From the NCBI GenBank assembly GCA_030692515.1, contig JAUXZS010000060.1:1-51456 (forward strand): a stretch of DNA of 51,456 bases. Reading direction: 5' to 3'. The position numbers were made by a program, and so were the translations under genes. Positions 1-10,433 of the stretch are shown here, piece after piece (the stretch's first letter is position 1; every line of letters begins with the position of its first letter). The notes beneath the pieces were generated by a model. It was not told the DNA's origin, made no database searches, and saw only the letters and a list, made by a program, of their open reading frames with translations. The DNA is from Bacteroidota bacterium. Its GTDB lineage: Bacteria; Bacteroidota; Bacteroidia; B-17B0; Aurantibacillaceae.

Positions 1-51
1 TATATGACAAGAAAAACGGGGCATTTCGAACCTCTGAAATCAACTTTATAA
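1..51 (+). CDS. Possible last 16 codons of an incoming gene
   Basis: A frame open from the window edge reads YMTRKTGHFEPLKSTL and stops with TAA at 49-51. A G/C-rich hairpin follows 8 bases later, which is where a terminator of a plus-strand gene would sit. The piece is too short to name or to prove coding; the evidence is only the open frame and the hairpin behind it. Confidence 0.25.
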   Translation, partial: YMTRKTGHFEPLKSTL

Positions 52-59
52 TTGCACAA

Positions 60-84
60 ATCGCCCGACACACGGGCGATTTTG
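60..84 (+). terminator. Hairpin, possible terminator of the incoming gene
   Basis: ATCGCCCG (60-67) pairs with CGGGCGAT (73-80) across a five-base loop, followed by a short T run. It is also nearly symmetric, so it could act on either strand. Confidence 0.4.
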
Positions 85-91
85 CTATAAT

Positions 92-130
92 AAAAAAGGG
101 ACTTAGTTCTCTTTTTGAGCCTAAGTCCCT
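92..130 (-). terminator. Rho-independent terminator of the tRNA-Ser gene
   Basis: GGGACTTAG (98-106) pairs perfectly with CTAAGTCCC (121-129). Read on the minus strand, the stem is followed by six T residues, the classic intrinsic terminator form, just past the tRNA 3' end. Confidence 0.65.
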
Positions 131-135
131 TTCAG

Positions 136-222
136 CGGAGAAAGAGGGATTCGAACCCTCGGTACGGTTACCCGTACGCATGTTTAGCAAACATGTCCTT
201 TCGGCCACTCAGGCATCTCTCC
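136..222 (-). tRNA. tRNA-Ser (anticodon GCU)
   Basis: Read on the minus strand the sequence folds as a class II tRNA. The acceptor GGAGAGA pairs with TTTCTCC. There is a D arm, and the anticodon stem CATGT/ACATG encloses loop TTGCTAA with anticodon GCT. The long variable arm GTACGG/CCGTAC is typical of tRNA-Ser, and the T arm is GAGGG-TTCGAAT-CCCTC. The discriminator is G and CCA is not encoded. It reads AGC and AGU serine codons. A terminator lies directly downstream. Confidence 0.95.
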
Positions 223-283
223 AGATTTTTTGCAATGCAAATTTAATTAATTTTTATTATTATTTGTAATTTTCTTTAAAATA

Positions 284-786
284 TTAATTATCGTCCAAAT
301 ACACGGCAATCAAGCCTTCAGGAGCATTAAAGTATAATTTTTTAGTGTCTTCCTCAATCTTTTCAATAAAATCATCTACTAAAGGCAATATAATTTCTTT
401 CTCTTTATATAGTATACTTAACAAAATTTGCTGGCCATTATCTGTTACATTAAAAACTGTTCCTAATAAACCGTAATTTTTATCAATTACTTCAAAGCCT
501 AACCAATCAAATTCAATTTCCTGTTCTTCGATTAATTCTGTAGAAATAAATACTTGTTTTCCAATTAAGAGCTTAGCTTTTTCAATAGCATCAACCTCTT
601 CCAACTCAATAATAAATCCATTATTGCTTTTAGAGAATTCTTTTACAAAATAAGGCGCCAAACCTGTTGATGACTCAATAAAAATCGCTTTTATTTCTTC
701 AACAAAAAAATCTTTATCGGCCTTAATTATTAGCTGACCTTTAACACCATGTGTTTTACTAAAATATCCAATGGGCGATAAATCCA

Positions 787-787
<1 letters not shown>
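284..787 (-). CDS. rimM: Ribosome maturation factor RimM
   Basis: RimM helps assemble the 30S subunit by binding ribosomal protein S19 in the 16S rRNA head region. The 167 residues match the usual family length. An N-terminal RimM barrel (about residues 1-85, beginning with the characteristic GYFSKTHGVKGQL stretch) is followed by a PRC-barrel-like half (about 90-165, with the FDWLGFEV stretch). It is the last gene of a minus-strand run: its ATG overlaps the pyrG stop by one base (TAATG), so the two are probably translationally coupled. Pairing with pyrG rather than with rpsP/trmD is not the textbook arrangement. Family assignment is firm; function is inferred from homology. Confidence 0.9.
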
Positions 788-2460
<1,673 letters not shown>

Positions 2461-2553
2461 TTACCAACATATTAAAGGATTTATGATGAAAATCTTAAAA
2501 AAAACCTTAAATACGAATTTTCCATTACACAAACTTCAATTACATTCTATTGA

Positions 2554-3654
2554 TTAAAAAAACTTTTTAATTGTATTGGCTACAAATTCAAGCTCTTCAT
2601 TTTTTATACCCGGATATAAAGGTAAACTTAAAGACGTTTCAGCCATCTCTTCCGCAATAGGAAATTGACCTTTTTTAAAATTCATTTCGCTATAAGCTTC
2701 TTGCAAATGAGGTGGAATTGGATAATGAATAATTGTGCCAATATTGTTTTTAGTTAAATATTCTTGCAAGGCATCTCGTTGTTTTGTTCTAATTACAAAT
2801 TGATGATAAACATGCGTACAGTTATTTGCTATAGAAGATAAGACCATATCACCCACTCCATTTAATAATTGATTGTATGTTGTTGCAATCTCAACGCGCG
2901 TTTTTGTCCAGTTATTTAAATACTTAAGTTTTACATTTAAAATTTCTGCTTGCAATTCATCCAAACGAGAGTTAATTCCTTTTATCTCGTTAAAATATTT
3001 TTTTTGCGAACCATAATTTCTAACCACATTTGCTTTGTGATTTAATTCTGTGTTATTTGTTGTAATTGCTCCGGCATCGCCTAAAGCCCCTAAATTTTTA
3101 GCCGGATAAAAACTTGTTGCATTAATGTCGCCAAAACTTCCTGTCATTTGTCCATTACATGTTGCCGCTTGAGCTTGAGCATTATCTTCAACCACAAACA
3201 AATTATGTTTTTTTGCTATTTGCATTATTTTATCCATTTCGCAGCATTGGCCAAATAAATGAACAGGCATGATGGCTTTTGTTTTTGAGGTAATGGAAGC
3301 TTCTATTAAATCGGCATTAATATTAAAAGTACCTACTCTTGGCTCTACAGGCACAGGTATAGCGCCAACATAAGATACAGAAAGCCAAGATGCAATATAT
3401 GTATTTGAAGGAACAATTACTTCATCTCCTGCTCCTATTCCTAATGTTTTTAATGAAATAATTAATGCGTCTAAACCATTAGCAACACCGGTACAATATT
3501 TTGTTCCAGAAAAATCAGCATAATTTTTTTCAAAATCTTTTAAGCAGTTACCCATAATATACCAATGACTATCATAAACTTTTTCAAAAGCTTTAGTTAG
3601 TTCAGCTTTAATTGGATCGTGTGTTCCGGCAAAAGAAAAAAATGGAATATTCAT
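2554..3654 (-). CDS. DegT/DnrJ/EryC1-family sugar aminotransferase
   Basis: This PLP-dependent enzyme family aminates keto-sugars, typically nucleotide-linked ones for surface polysaccharide. The 366 residues carry the family motifs: VEDNAQA with the pyridine-binding Asp157, and SFYPAKNLGALGDAG with the likely PLP lysine Lys186. That second stretch resembles FdtB/QdtB-type 3-keto-6-deoxyhexose transaminases. No sugar epimerase, dehydratase or acetyltransferase gene is adjacent, so the substrate cannot be read from context. It lies 165 bases upstream of pyrG on the same strand; whether they share a transcript is unclear. Confidence 0.88.
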   Translation of the reverse strand: MNIPFFSFAGTHDPIKAELTKAFEKVYDSHWYIMGNCLKDFEKNYADFSGTKYCTGVANGLDALIISLKTLGIGAGDEVIVPSNTYIASWLSVSYVGAIPVPVEPRVGTFNINADLIEASITSKTKAIMPVHLFGQCCEMDKIMQIAKKHNLFVVEDNAQAQAATCNGQMTGSFGDINATSFYPAKNLGALGDAGAITTNNTELNHKANVVRNYGSQKKYFNEIKGINSRLDELQAEILNVKLKYLNNWTKTRVEIATTYNQLLNGVGDMVLSSIANNCTHVYHQFVIRTKQRDALQEYLTKNNIGTIIHYPIPPHLQEAYSEMNFKKGQFPIAEEMAETSLSLPLYPGIKNEELEFVANTIKKFF

Positions 3655-3692
3655 ATTAAAAAATTCTAAATATTATTTAAAGTTAAAGATTT

Positions 3693-6143
3693 TTATTTTG
3701 TTTTAAAAATACCCATTGCTTCAAGATCCTCAAAAACAATGCGCTTTCCTTTATAAATAACGGTTACAAAAGCATCGTTTTGACCTGCTATAACTACCTT
3801 TTTATTATGCTCATAAGCTTTTCGTAAAGTGGTGAATTTTCCTCCAACTGTAACTCGGGTTATACCATCAATTAATAATAAATTATCAAATGGACCTAAT
3901 TTATTTAAATGTGGAAATTCATAATTTTTAGGGTTTTTAAACGCTGCAATTTGCACTCTAAACTCGAGACTATCTGCACTTATATCAGGGTATTTCTGGG
4001 CAAACAATCTAACTTTTTCTTGAGCAGGAGTTCTTGGAACAAAATTATCTATTGTTGCCACATTTGCATTGGAAGTATTTGAAGGCGATACCGCTGTTTT
4101 AACAGAAGCAACTGTTGGGCTAGTAATAGGGGCAACAGTATTTGTAGTATAATATGTTTCAGGATTAATTTTTGAACTAGTGCTAAGTGTTTTAGTAGCG
4201 GCAACTGATGGTGTAACAACCTTAGTTATTGTATTTGTTGAAGTTGGATTAACACTGGGAGTAACAACTTTAGCGATTGTATTTGTAGACGACGAAGTTA
4301 TTGTGGGAGTTACAGCTTTAGCTATTGTGTTTGTTGGAGATGAATTGAGAGTGGGAGTTACAACTTTAGTAATTGTATTTGTTGAAGTTGTTACAGAAGT
4401 TACAGTGGTTGTTACAACTTTTGTTTCGGTTACACTAGTAGATGTTACTGCAGCAATCGAAGTTGCAATTGTTGGCGATTTAGAAGAAACAGTATTTGTT
4501 AATGAATTAGTTTTAATCGCATTTAATGTTGAAGTTTTTGTTGCATTCACAACAGTTTGTATCTGGTCAAAATTAACATCAAAGTTTTTTTCTAAGTAAC
4601 CATTAAAACCATTAGTGGTTAAGGTTAAAGTTTGTGTTGGTGAATTTGCTTTGGTAAAAGTTACTTTATACTCGTTCCCCATTGGTAGCGTAACTATATA
4701 ATTTCCATTATTTGATTTAAAATTTTTGAACAGATAATTATTTTTAGATAAAATTTCAACTTTAATTTCTGCATCAACTACCTCAGCACTTTTTGCAATT
4801 GTTCCTTTTAACAACAACAATTTAAATTTATTAGGTTCAAAACCTGTATCTATTGTATAAATATCCTGCAATCCATAACCGTCTTTTTTTCCTTTAGCGT
4901 AATAAGCTTTTAAACCATTAGCCGCCAAAACAAAATTAATATCATCATCGGGTGTATTAATAGGATAAGCTAAATTTTCTACTTGTTTAAAGGTTGAATC
5001 TTTTATGTTCATGGAAGCAGCAAAAATATCATAACCCCCACTGCTTTTAATACCTTTAGAACTGTAAAATAAAGTTGTTCCGTCAGCATGCAAAAATGGA
5101 AAATCCTCGTCGTAAGGGGTATTTATTGAATCTCCGAGATTTGTAATTTTTCCCCAAACAGAATCTGCTAATAATTTAGCGCTATAAATATCTTTCCCTC
5201 CAAAACCTCCATTGCGCTCGCTACTAAAGTAAAGTGTTTTACCATCGGGAGATAAAGAACAATTTCCTTCCCAAGAATAAGAATTAATTTTACCCTTTAA
5301 TTTTGCAGGTTGAGAATACGTATTACCATTTAAATAACTTGCATAAATATCTCCGTGTCCATCCGATAAATCTTTGTAGCTATATAAAATTTGTCCGTCT
5401 TGACTCAAAGAAACAGCGGTTTCATTTCCAATGGTGTTAATGTTATCGAGAGGAATTGGACTTTGAAATTTATTATTAAGTTTCTTAGAAAGATAAATAT
5501 CTGATGTATAAATTCCGTTAATATCAGGTTTTAAAAAGCCATTTAATTTTCCGCCCTTACTTTTAGAGCCAGCATAATTAAAAACAATTACTGATTCATC
5601 CACCGAAATTAAAGGCATTGATTCATCATCTTTAGAATTTATTTCAACACCTAGATTGGTAACTTTAGCTTTAGTTTGATGGTAATGATAATATTTAGCA
5701 TTATTAATATAAGTTCTTAATAATTCTGTTTTTTCTCTATCCTCTTGCTTTATGCGTTTATATGAAAGATGTTTATTAAGTAATTCGGCTGTTTCATCAA
5801 ATTTATAATTATAGTGATATGCACGTGCTAAATCATATTCAATCTTATCAATTTTTTGATTGTTTGCATAAACTTCAGCTAAAGCTTTTAAGCTAGCCCC
5901 ATGTTTATCGCTTCTGTACAAACAACAAATACCATATAAATATTTTATAAAATCTTCGGTGGGATGAGACAGATGAACGTTTTCGAGAATAGGAAGTGCT
6001 AATTTATAATTTTGTTCTTCGTAAAAAACTAAAGCAAGGTCTAAAGAATCCCTTTCTGAATATCGCCATTTACGAGTATTTGTAATTTGGGCGGAAACGC
6101 TTGTGACAAAAAAACAAAGAAATACTATATGTTTAATATTCAT
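3693..6143 (-). CDS. Envelope protein with TPR, PD40 propeller, Thr-rich repeats and SPOR-like end
   Basis: This is a large exported protein of 816 residues. A signal peptide ends near SVSAQ (residue 19). TPR-like helices follow (about 30-130), then WD40-like PD40 blades (about 165-430, with repeated LSPDGKTLYFSS-type strands). Next is a carboxypeptidase-regulatory-like beta domain (about 445-530), a Thr/Ser/Val-rich linker (about 535-700), and a C-terminal domain starting FRVQIAAF that looks like a SPOR peptidoglycan-binding fold. Bacteroidota PD40 proteins of this layout, such as PorE of the T9SS, usually end in OmpA-like domains; here a SPOR-like end takes that place. I infer a periplasmic cell-wall anchoring role. 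The linker contains four exact 16-residue repeats. Confidence 0.75.
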   Translation of the reverse strand: MNIKHIVFLCFFVTSVSAQITNTRKWRYSERDSLDLALVFYEEQNYKLALPILENVHLSHPTEDFIKYLYGICCLYRSDKHGASLKALAEVYANNQKIDKIEYDLARAYHYNYKFDETAELLNKHLSYKRIKQEDREKTELLRTYINNAKYYHYHQTKAKVTNLGVEINSKDDESMPLISVDESVIVFNYAGSKSKGGKLNGFLKPDINGIYTSDIYLSKKLNNKFQSPIPLDNINTIGNETAVSLSQDGQILYSYKDLSDGHGDIYASYLNGNTYSQPAKLKGKINSYSWEGNCSLSPDGKTLYFSSERNGGFGGKDIYSAKLLADSVWGKITNLGDSINTPYDEDFPFLHADGTTLFYSSKGIKSSGGYDIFAASMNIKDSTFKQVENLAYPINTPDDDINFVLAANGLKAYYAKGKKDGYGLQDIYTIDTGFEPNKFKLLLLKGTIAKSAEVVDAEIKVEILSKNNYLFKNFKSNNGNYIVTLPMGNEYKVTFTKANSPTQTLTLTTNGFNGYLEKNFDVNFDQIQTVVNATKTSTLNAIKTNSLTNTVSSKSPTIATSIAAVTSTSVTETKVVTTTVTSVTTSTNTITKVVTPTLNSSPTNTIAKAVTPTITSSSTNTIAKVVTPSVNPTSTNTITKVVTPSVAATKTLSTSSKINPETYYTTNTVAPITSPTVASVKTAVSPSNTSNANVATIDNFVPRTPAQEKVRLFAQKYPDISADSLEFRVQIAAFKNPKNYEFPHLNKLGPFDNLLLIDGITRVTVGGKFTTLRKAYEHNKKVVIAGQNDAFVTVIYKGKRIVFEDLEAMGIFKTK
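4210..4401 (-). repeat. Four 48-bp tandem repeats inside the Thr-rich linker
   Basis: The units start at about 4210, 4258, 4306 and 4354, exactly 48 bp apart. They encode 16-residue repeats of the form TNTI(T/A)K(V/A)VTP plus six variable Ser/Thr/Pro/Asn residues. The period is a multiple of three, so copy-number change would keep the frame. Confidence 0.9.
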
Positions 6144-6440
6144 AAACTAAAAAGTCATTGCATTAAATAAATATTTTAACGAAAAAAACATAAAAGTATT
6201 CAGAAAACCCTATTAATTAGTAAATAAATATTTGATGAAAATGCCATACAGGCTAAATATACTAACGTTTACTTGCCTTTCAAAATTAAGTTTAATTTTT
6301 ATTGCAATAATTATATTCAATAACATAACTTGAATACATTGACAATGATTTGAATTTAACTGGTAAGATATTTTCTCTAATTCGGGACGTTTTTTCACTA
6401 TCTTTATGTTAGATTTTAAAATGACGGTAAATCTTTAAAC
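6144..6440. promoter_or_regulatory. Divergent intergenic region with a likely promoter
   Basis: This spacer separates two divergently transcribed exported-protein genes. TATCTTTA at 6399-6406 resembles the Bacteroidota -7 box and would start a transcript about 30 bases before the ATG at 6441. I see no RNA gene and no convincing small ORF. Confidence 0.35.
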
Positions 6441-7940
6441 ATGAGGAAATTATTAATAATACTATTTTTACTTAAAGGTTTATACAGCTCCGGGCAAAAC
6501 CTAAACAATTGGGATACTGCATGGGTAAACAGTTTTGGTGGCCCGAGTATTGATATAGGTAAAGACATAAAAGAAACCAGCGATAAAGGATTTATTATTG
6601 CCGGCACCTCCAGTAGTTTTGGTAACGGCAACACTTCTTTTTACATTATTAAAACAGATAGCATGGGTTTACATCAATGGAGCAAAGCTATTGGTTCAAA
6701 TTACAACGACATTGCCTACTCAGTCGATATTGCAAGTGATGGCGGCTACTTTTTTTCAGGTATTTCTAATTGGAATATACAGTCCGGTTATGACGGATAC
6801 TTGATAAAGACCGATAATTTGGGAAATGTATTGTGGTCAAAAAATTATGGCGGGAATGATTGGGATTTTATCTATAATTCATGCTTAATGCCAGATGGCG
6901 GTCTTTTACTCTGCGGAGAAACTTATTCAGATTCAAAAGGAGGGGCAGATGCCTATCTAATAAGGACCAACGCTAATGGTGATACATTGTGGACAAAAAA
7001 AATAGGGACAACCGGCAACGATGCATTTTATAGCGTTGAACAAAAAAACAATCGTATTTATGTTGTTGGAAAAACACACAATACACTAACTAACAAAAGC
7101 AATGCCAGCATTTATCAACTTGATTATAATGGCAACATTTTAAAACAAGATTTTTTTTCGCAAAACACAGCAGATGACCACGAATATAAAGATCTGTATT
7201 TAACAGGTTCCGGAGACGTTTTATTATGTGGTAAACGTAGTTCAAATTCTACTCCGTATTATATTTTAAGAAAAATAGACACAACTAATTTTAATCAATT
7301 CAATTCATTTACTAGCCCCCAAAATATTTTTTACAATTGCATTATTGAAGGCAATAATAATGATATTTATACTCTTGCTCAAAACGTTGGTGGTGCTGGA
7401 GGAACAGCAGTGCTATTTCACCGTTTTAATTCTACGTTTACATATTTAAATGCTGCAAATTTTGGAGGGATTAAGGATGAAGATGGATTTGAAATAATAA
7501 GAACTAGTAGAGGATATGCTTTTGTTGGTTGGACAAAATCATATGGAAACCAAAATAACTCTACAGATGAAAATGTTTACCTTGTTGTTTTTAATAAAAA
7601 AGATCTGGTTAACGATTATTTTCTAATTGTTACTGAATTTCAAGACAACTTACCTATGGTAGGATTAAATGAAAATAAAATTAATCTGACAAAAACAATT
7701 GTTTATCCCAATCCAATAAACACAATCTCAGCTATTAGGTTTGACGAAGATAATCTTGATGGCAAAACAATTAGTTACCAGCTGTATGATTCACAAGGCA
7801 AATTAGTTAGTGAAGAAAACATAGTAATAACAAACAAACATATAATGATTAATAGAAACGAACTGAATACAGGAATATACACCTACAAACTAAAACTAAA
7901 TTCGCTCCCTATTAGCACCGGTAAATTATCCGTTGAATAA
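6441..7940 (+). CDS. Secreted beta-propeller-like protein with T9SS sorting domain
   Basis: The 499 residues begin with a signal peptide (MRKLLIILFLLKGLYSSGQ). A run of about six repeats of roughly 50 residues follows, with recurring elements such as DGGYFFSG, YLIKTD and GNVLWSKNYGG. These are typical of SBBP-like propeller proteins. The C-terminus (from about residue 415, VYPNPINTISAIRF) matches a type A T9SS sorting domain, so the protein should cross the outer membrane through T9SS and be cell-surface bound or released. The biological role is unknown. The next gene starts 4 bases after the stop, suggesting one transcript. Confidence 0.8.
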   Translation: MRKLLIILFLLKGLYSSGQNLNNWDTAWVNSFGGPSIDIGKDIKETSDKGFIIAGTSSSFGNGNTSFYIIKTDSMGLHQWSKAIGSNYNDIAYSVDIASDGGYFFSGISNWNIQSGYDGYLIKTDNLGNVLWSKNYGGNDWDFIYNSCLMPDGGLLLCGETYSDSKGGADAYLIRTNANGDTLWTKKIGTTGNDAFYSVEQKNNRIYVVGKTHNTLTNKSNASIYQLDYNGNILKQDFFSQNTADDHEYKDLYLTGSGDVLLCGKRSSNSTPYYILRKIDTTNFNQFNSFTSPQNIFYNCIIEGNNNDIYTLAQNVGGAGGTAVLFHRFNSTFTYLNAANFGGIKDEDGFEIIRTSRGYAFVGWTKSYGNQNNSTDENVYLVVFNKKDLVNDYFLIVTEFQDNLPMVGLNENKINLTKTIVYPNPINTISAIRFDEDNLDGKTISYQLYDSQGKLVSEENIVITNKHIMINRNELNTGIYTYKLKLNSLPISTGKLSVE

Positions 7941-7944
7941 TTTT

Positions 7945-9171
7945 ATGACATTAAAACTCTATCTAAAGCATCTCGGGATCAGTATTTTTTTTTACTTCAT
8001 TTTAGCAGTAGTGTTTTTTATTTATTTAATAAATAAAAGTAGTTTGAGTTTTTTGAATGAAGCAAATTTTTTACGTTTTGATGCCAATTTATATTTAGAC
8101 ATAAAAAACAATGGTTATCGCGACGAGTGGCTCTGTGCGTTCTTCCCAGCATTTCCTTACTTTTGGAAATTATTAAATGTCTCGGCAATTGGTATTTCAA
8201 TTGTAAATGCAGTTATTTTTATTTTAAGTTTTAGTGCAATCGCAACGCTTTACAAAATAGAATGGAAAAGACAATTATTTTTACTTTCCATTCCCTCGTT
8301 TATTTTTATGTTTGTACCTTATACTGAACCCTTATTTTTCGCGACTGGAACTTTCCTAATTATAGGCTTAAATAAAAATAAATTAGGTTTAATATTAATA
8401 GGTTTACTATTTGGTAGCTTAATTCGTCCAACAACTTTTGTTTTTATTCCGGCAATTTTAATCTCTTATGTTATCACAGAGCGATATTTCAAACAGGGCT
8501 TAACAAAAAGCATCGCTCCCATACTAGTTTTGATTACTGGACTTCTATTAACAACCCTAGTTCACTACTTTTATACAAATAAATGGTTTGTATTTTTCGA
8601 AGCTCAAAAATTATGGAAAAATTATTTTCACCTCCCACAATTACCATTAACAAGTTGGGGGGGAGACGCCTCCAATCGTTTTGATGGCAGCGCTTTAGCG
8701 ATATCTTTATTTTGCGGTGTTTATTTAGTGTATTTATTTTTTGAAAAATTAAAAAACAAAATATCTCTTTCAAAAGATTTTGTTTTTTCAATGTCATATA
8801 TTACCGGAACATCATTGCTTATTTTAGCTTATCGCGATGGTAATTTATACAGTTTGAACCGTTTTATTTATGCCACACCTTTCATTATTGTATCCATTCA
8901 TTACTTTTTTTCCAATTACCATTTCAATTGGAAACACGTTTGGATTATTTTCTTTACATCTGAGGGATTTTGGCTACTATTTGGAAGTTATAACCACATA
9001 CATAATTTATTGATGTTTAGCACGGTTAGTTTGTATTTTATTTTTTTACTATTTACTAAACATAAAAATAAAACCATTTCAACAATTAGCTTATTGAGTT
9101 TAATAATTATAAATTCTATTGGCTTGATAAAATTGTACTACCGTTTTTTAAATAACGGTTGGGTTGGATAA
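7945..9171 (+). CDS. Multi-pass membrane protein, PIG-V/mannosyltransferase-like
   Basis: About 408 residues with roughly ten hydrophobic segments. The early loop has RFDANLYLDIKNNGY and then AFFPAFPYFWKLL, a pattern resembling the first periplasmic loop of PIG-V-like and other GT-C glycosyltransferases, where acidic residues lie close to the first membrane helix. A likely role is transfer of a lipid-linked sugar in the inner membrane; donor and acceptor are unknown. I start at the ATG at 7945; the frame also opens at a TTG 12 bases upstream, overlapping the preceding stop. Family assignment is by motif likeness only. Confidence 0.6.
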   Translation: MTLKLYLKHLGISIFFYFILAVVFFIYLINKSSLSFLNEANFLRFDANLYLDIKNNGYRDEWLCAFFPAFPYFWKLLNVSAIGISIVNAVIFILSFSAIATLYKIEWKRQLFLLSIPSFIFMFVPYTEPLFFATGTFLIIGLNKNKLGLILIGLLFGSLIRPTTFVFIPAILISYVITERYFKQGLTKSIAPILVLITGLLLTTLVHYFYTNKWFVFFEAQKLWKNYFHLPQLPLTSWGGDASNRFDGSALAISLFCGVYLVYLFFEKLKNKISLSKDFVFSMSYITGTSLLILAYRDGNLYSLNRFIYATPFIIVSIHYFFSNYHFNWKHVWIIFFTSEGFWLLFGSYNHIHNLLMFSTVSLYFIFLLFTKHKNKTISTISLLSLIIINSIGLIKLYYRFLNNGWVG

Positions 9172-9176
9172 AAATC

Positions 9177-10430
9177 TTACTTAAATTTTTTGGTAATACT
9201 AAAAAACACGCCTTGTCCCGAAGCAGATTTAGGAACAACATAACCTTGTAAACTATTGCTACCAATACGTAAAAACCAATTTTTACTATTCCATGTTACA
9301 GAAGCGCCAACGTTTAAGCGCACATAACCGCCATAACCTGTGTGCAAACCAAAAGTTACATTTTTTACTTTGTATTGAGGTTCAATAAAAATATAGGGTT
9401 TATAGTTGGCGTTAAAAATAAATCTAAAACCGGTTTGCAAACAAAACAATTCTTGTTTTCCAAAATAAATTTTATTTATAATAACTAAATTGGTTGGGAT
9501 GTTTGTATTAAAATTTTCTTGTCGCGCATTTGTTAAGCCACGCAATAAACTATCTCTATTAATTCTGTTTAAAGTAGAATCTTTTAAATCAATAATATTA
9601 GAAACATTATATCCTGAAAAATGTAAACTGGAGTCGCTACTATATTGCACGCTATTATTTTGCCAATGTATAAAACCAATGTTATTTGCGTTTACCAATA
9701 ACACGCTTCGTTTACCAACATTACTTTTATAAGGTGTTTCAAAAAATATATCGGCACTTGCGCCTATTCCATTAAAGCTGCTAAGTTTTTTATTGTTAGT
9801 ATCGCTAATGGCTAAATTAAAATTTGAATTAAAAATTAATTCACTTCCATCGGCAGATGTATATAAACTTGAATTTTTATTGGTGTTTAAAAAAAATAAC
9901 TGTTCGCCTTTTAAAAACGAAAGTGAAACACCAATTTTTCCAACCGAATCTACCTTATGCATAATGGCTCCAAATTTTACTTCTTGAAAACGTAAAGCAT
10001 TAATATTTTGGTTACCAAGATCAGCAGTTTTACCTCGATAAGAATCGTTTCCATAAAACAATAAATTAAAAAAATCTTTAGAATAAGTTGCGTTAATTAT
10101 TTCTTGATTTTTAAAGCCAATTAAAAAATCGAATTTACTATTTCCTTTAATGAATGTATTTACACCATAATTTAAATTAATTCCGAAATTATTTGATTGT
10201 CTTAAATGTTTTGAGGATTCTTTTTTTAAATCATCATCAATATAGCCGCCCCAAATTAATTTATTGGTTAAAGCGCTACTCATGCCGTTACTGCCGGCTT
10301 CAAAATCTAAATCTACCGACACACTACGCTTTACATTTTCGTAATTTATAAATTCTGTGTTGTATTGTGCTTTTAAAACAAAACAAAAAACAATTATAAA
10401 AAAAGTGATGTAATTTTTTATTCTGTTCAT
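9177..10430 (-). CDS. Outer-membrane beta-barrel-like protein (DUF5723-like)
   Basis: The 417 residues start with a signal peptide ending at LKAQ. The rest is rich in alternating polar/aromatic strands, ends in an aromatic/basic stretch (FFSITKKFK), and has no long hydrophobic helix, as expected of an outer-membrane barrel. The early text SSALTNKLIWGGYIDDDLK resembles DUF5723-type Bacteroidota outer-membrane proteins. Its ATG lies 3 bases after the stop of the upstream lipoprotein gene, so the two are co-expressed and may work together at the outer membrane. The substrate is not apparent. Confidence 0.6.
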   Translation of the reverse strand: MNRIKNYITFFIIVFCFVLKAQYNTEFINYENVKRSVSVDLDFEAGSNGMSSALTNKLIWGGYIDDDLKKESSKHLRQSNNFGINLNYGVNTFIKGNSKFDFLIGFKNQEIINATYSKDFFNLLFYGNDSYRGKTADLGNQNINALRFQEVKFGAIMHKVDSVGKIGVSLSFLKGEQLFFLNTNKNSSLYTSADGSELIFNSNFNLAISDTNNKKLSSFNGIGASADIFFETPYKSNVGKRSVLLVNANNIGFIHWQNNSVQYSSDSSLHFSGYNVSNIIDLKDSTLNRINRDSLLRGLTNARQENFNTNIPTNLVIINKIYFGKQELFCLQTGFRFIFNANYKPYIFIEPQYKVKNVTFGLHTGYGGYVRLNVGASVTWNSKNWFLRIGSNSLQGYVVPKSASGQGVFFSITKKFK

Positions 10431-10433
10431 TAA

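Noticed and set aside
4180-4599. A 139-residue open frame opposite the PD40 protein
   Set aside because: It is the antisense shadow of the Thr-rich tandem repeat; its Val/Thr repetition mirrors the real gene and no promoter or family supports it.
6213-6398. A 61-residue open frame in the intergenic space
   Set aside because: Composition is that of AT-rich non-coding DNA, there is no plausible start context, and it overlaps the promoter region of the gene at 6441.
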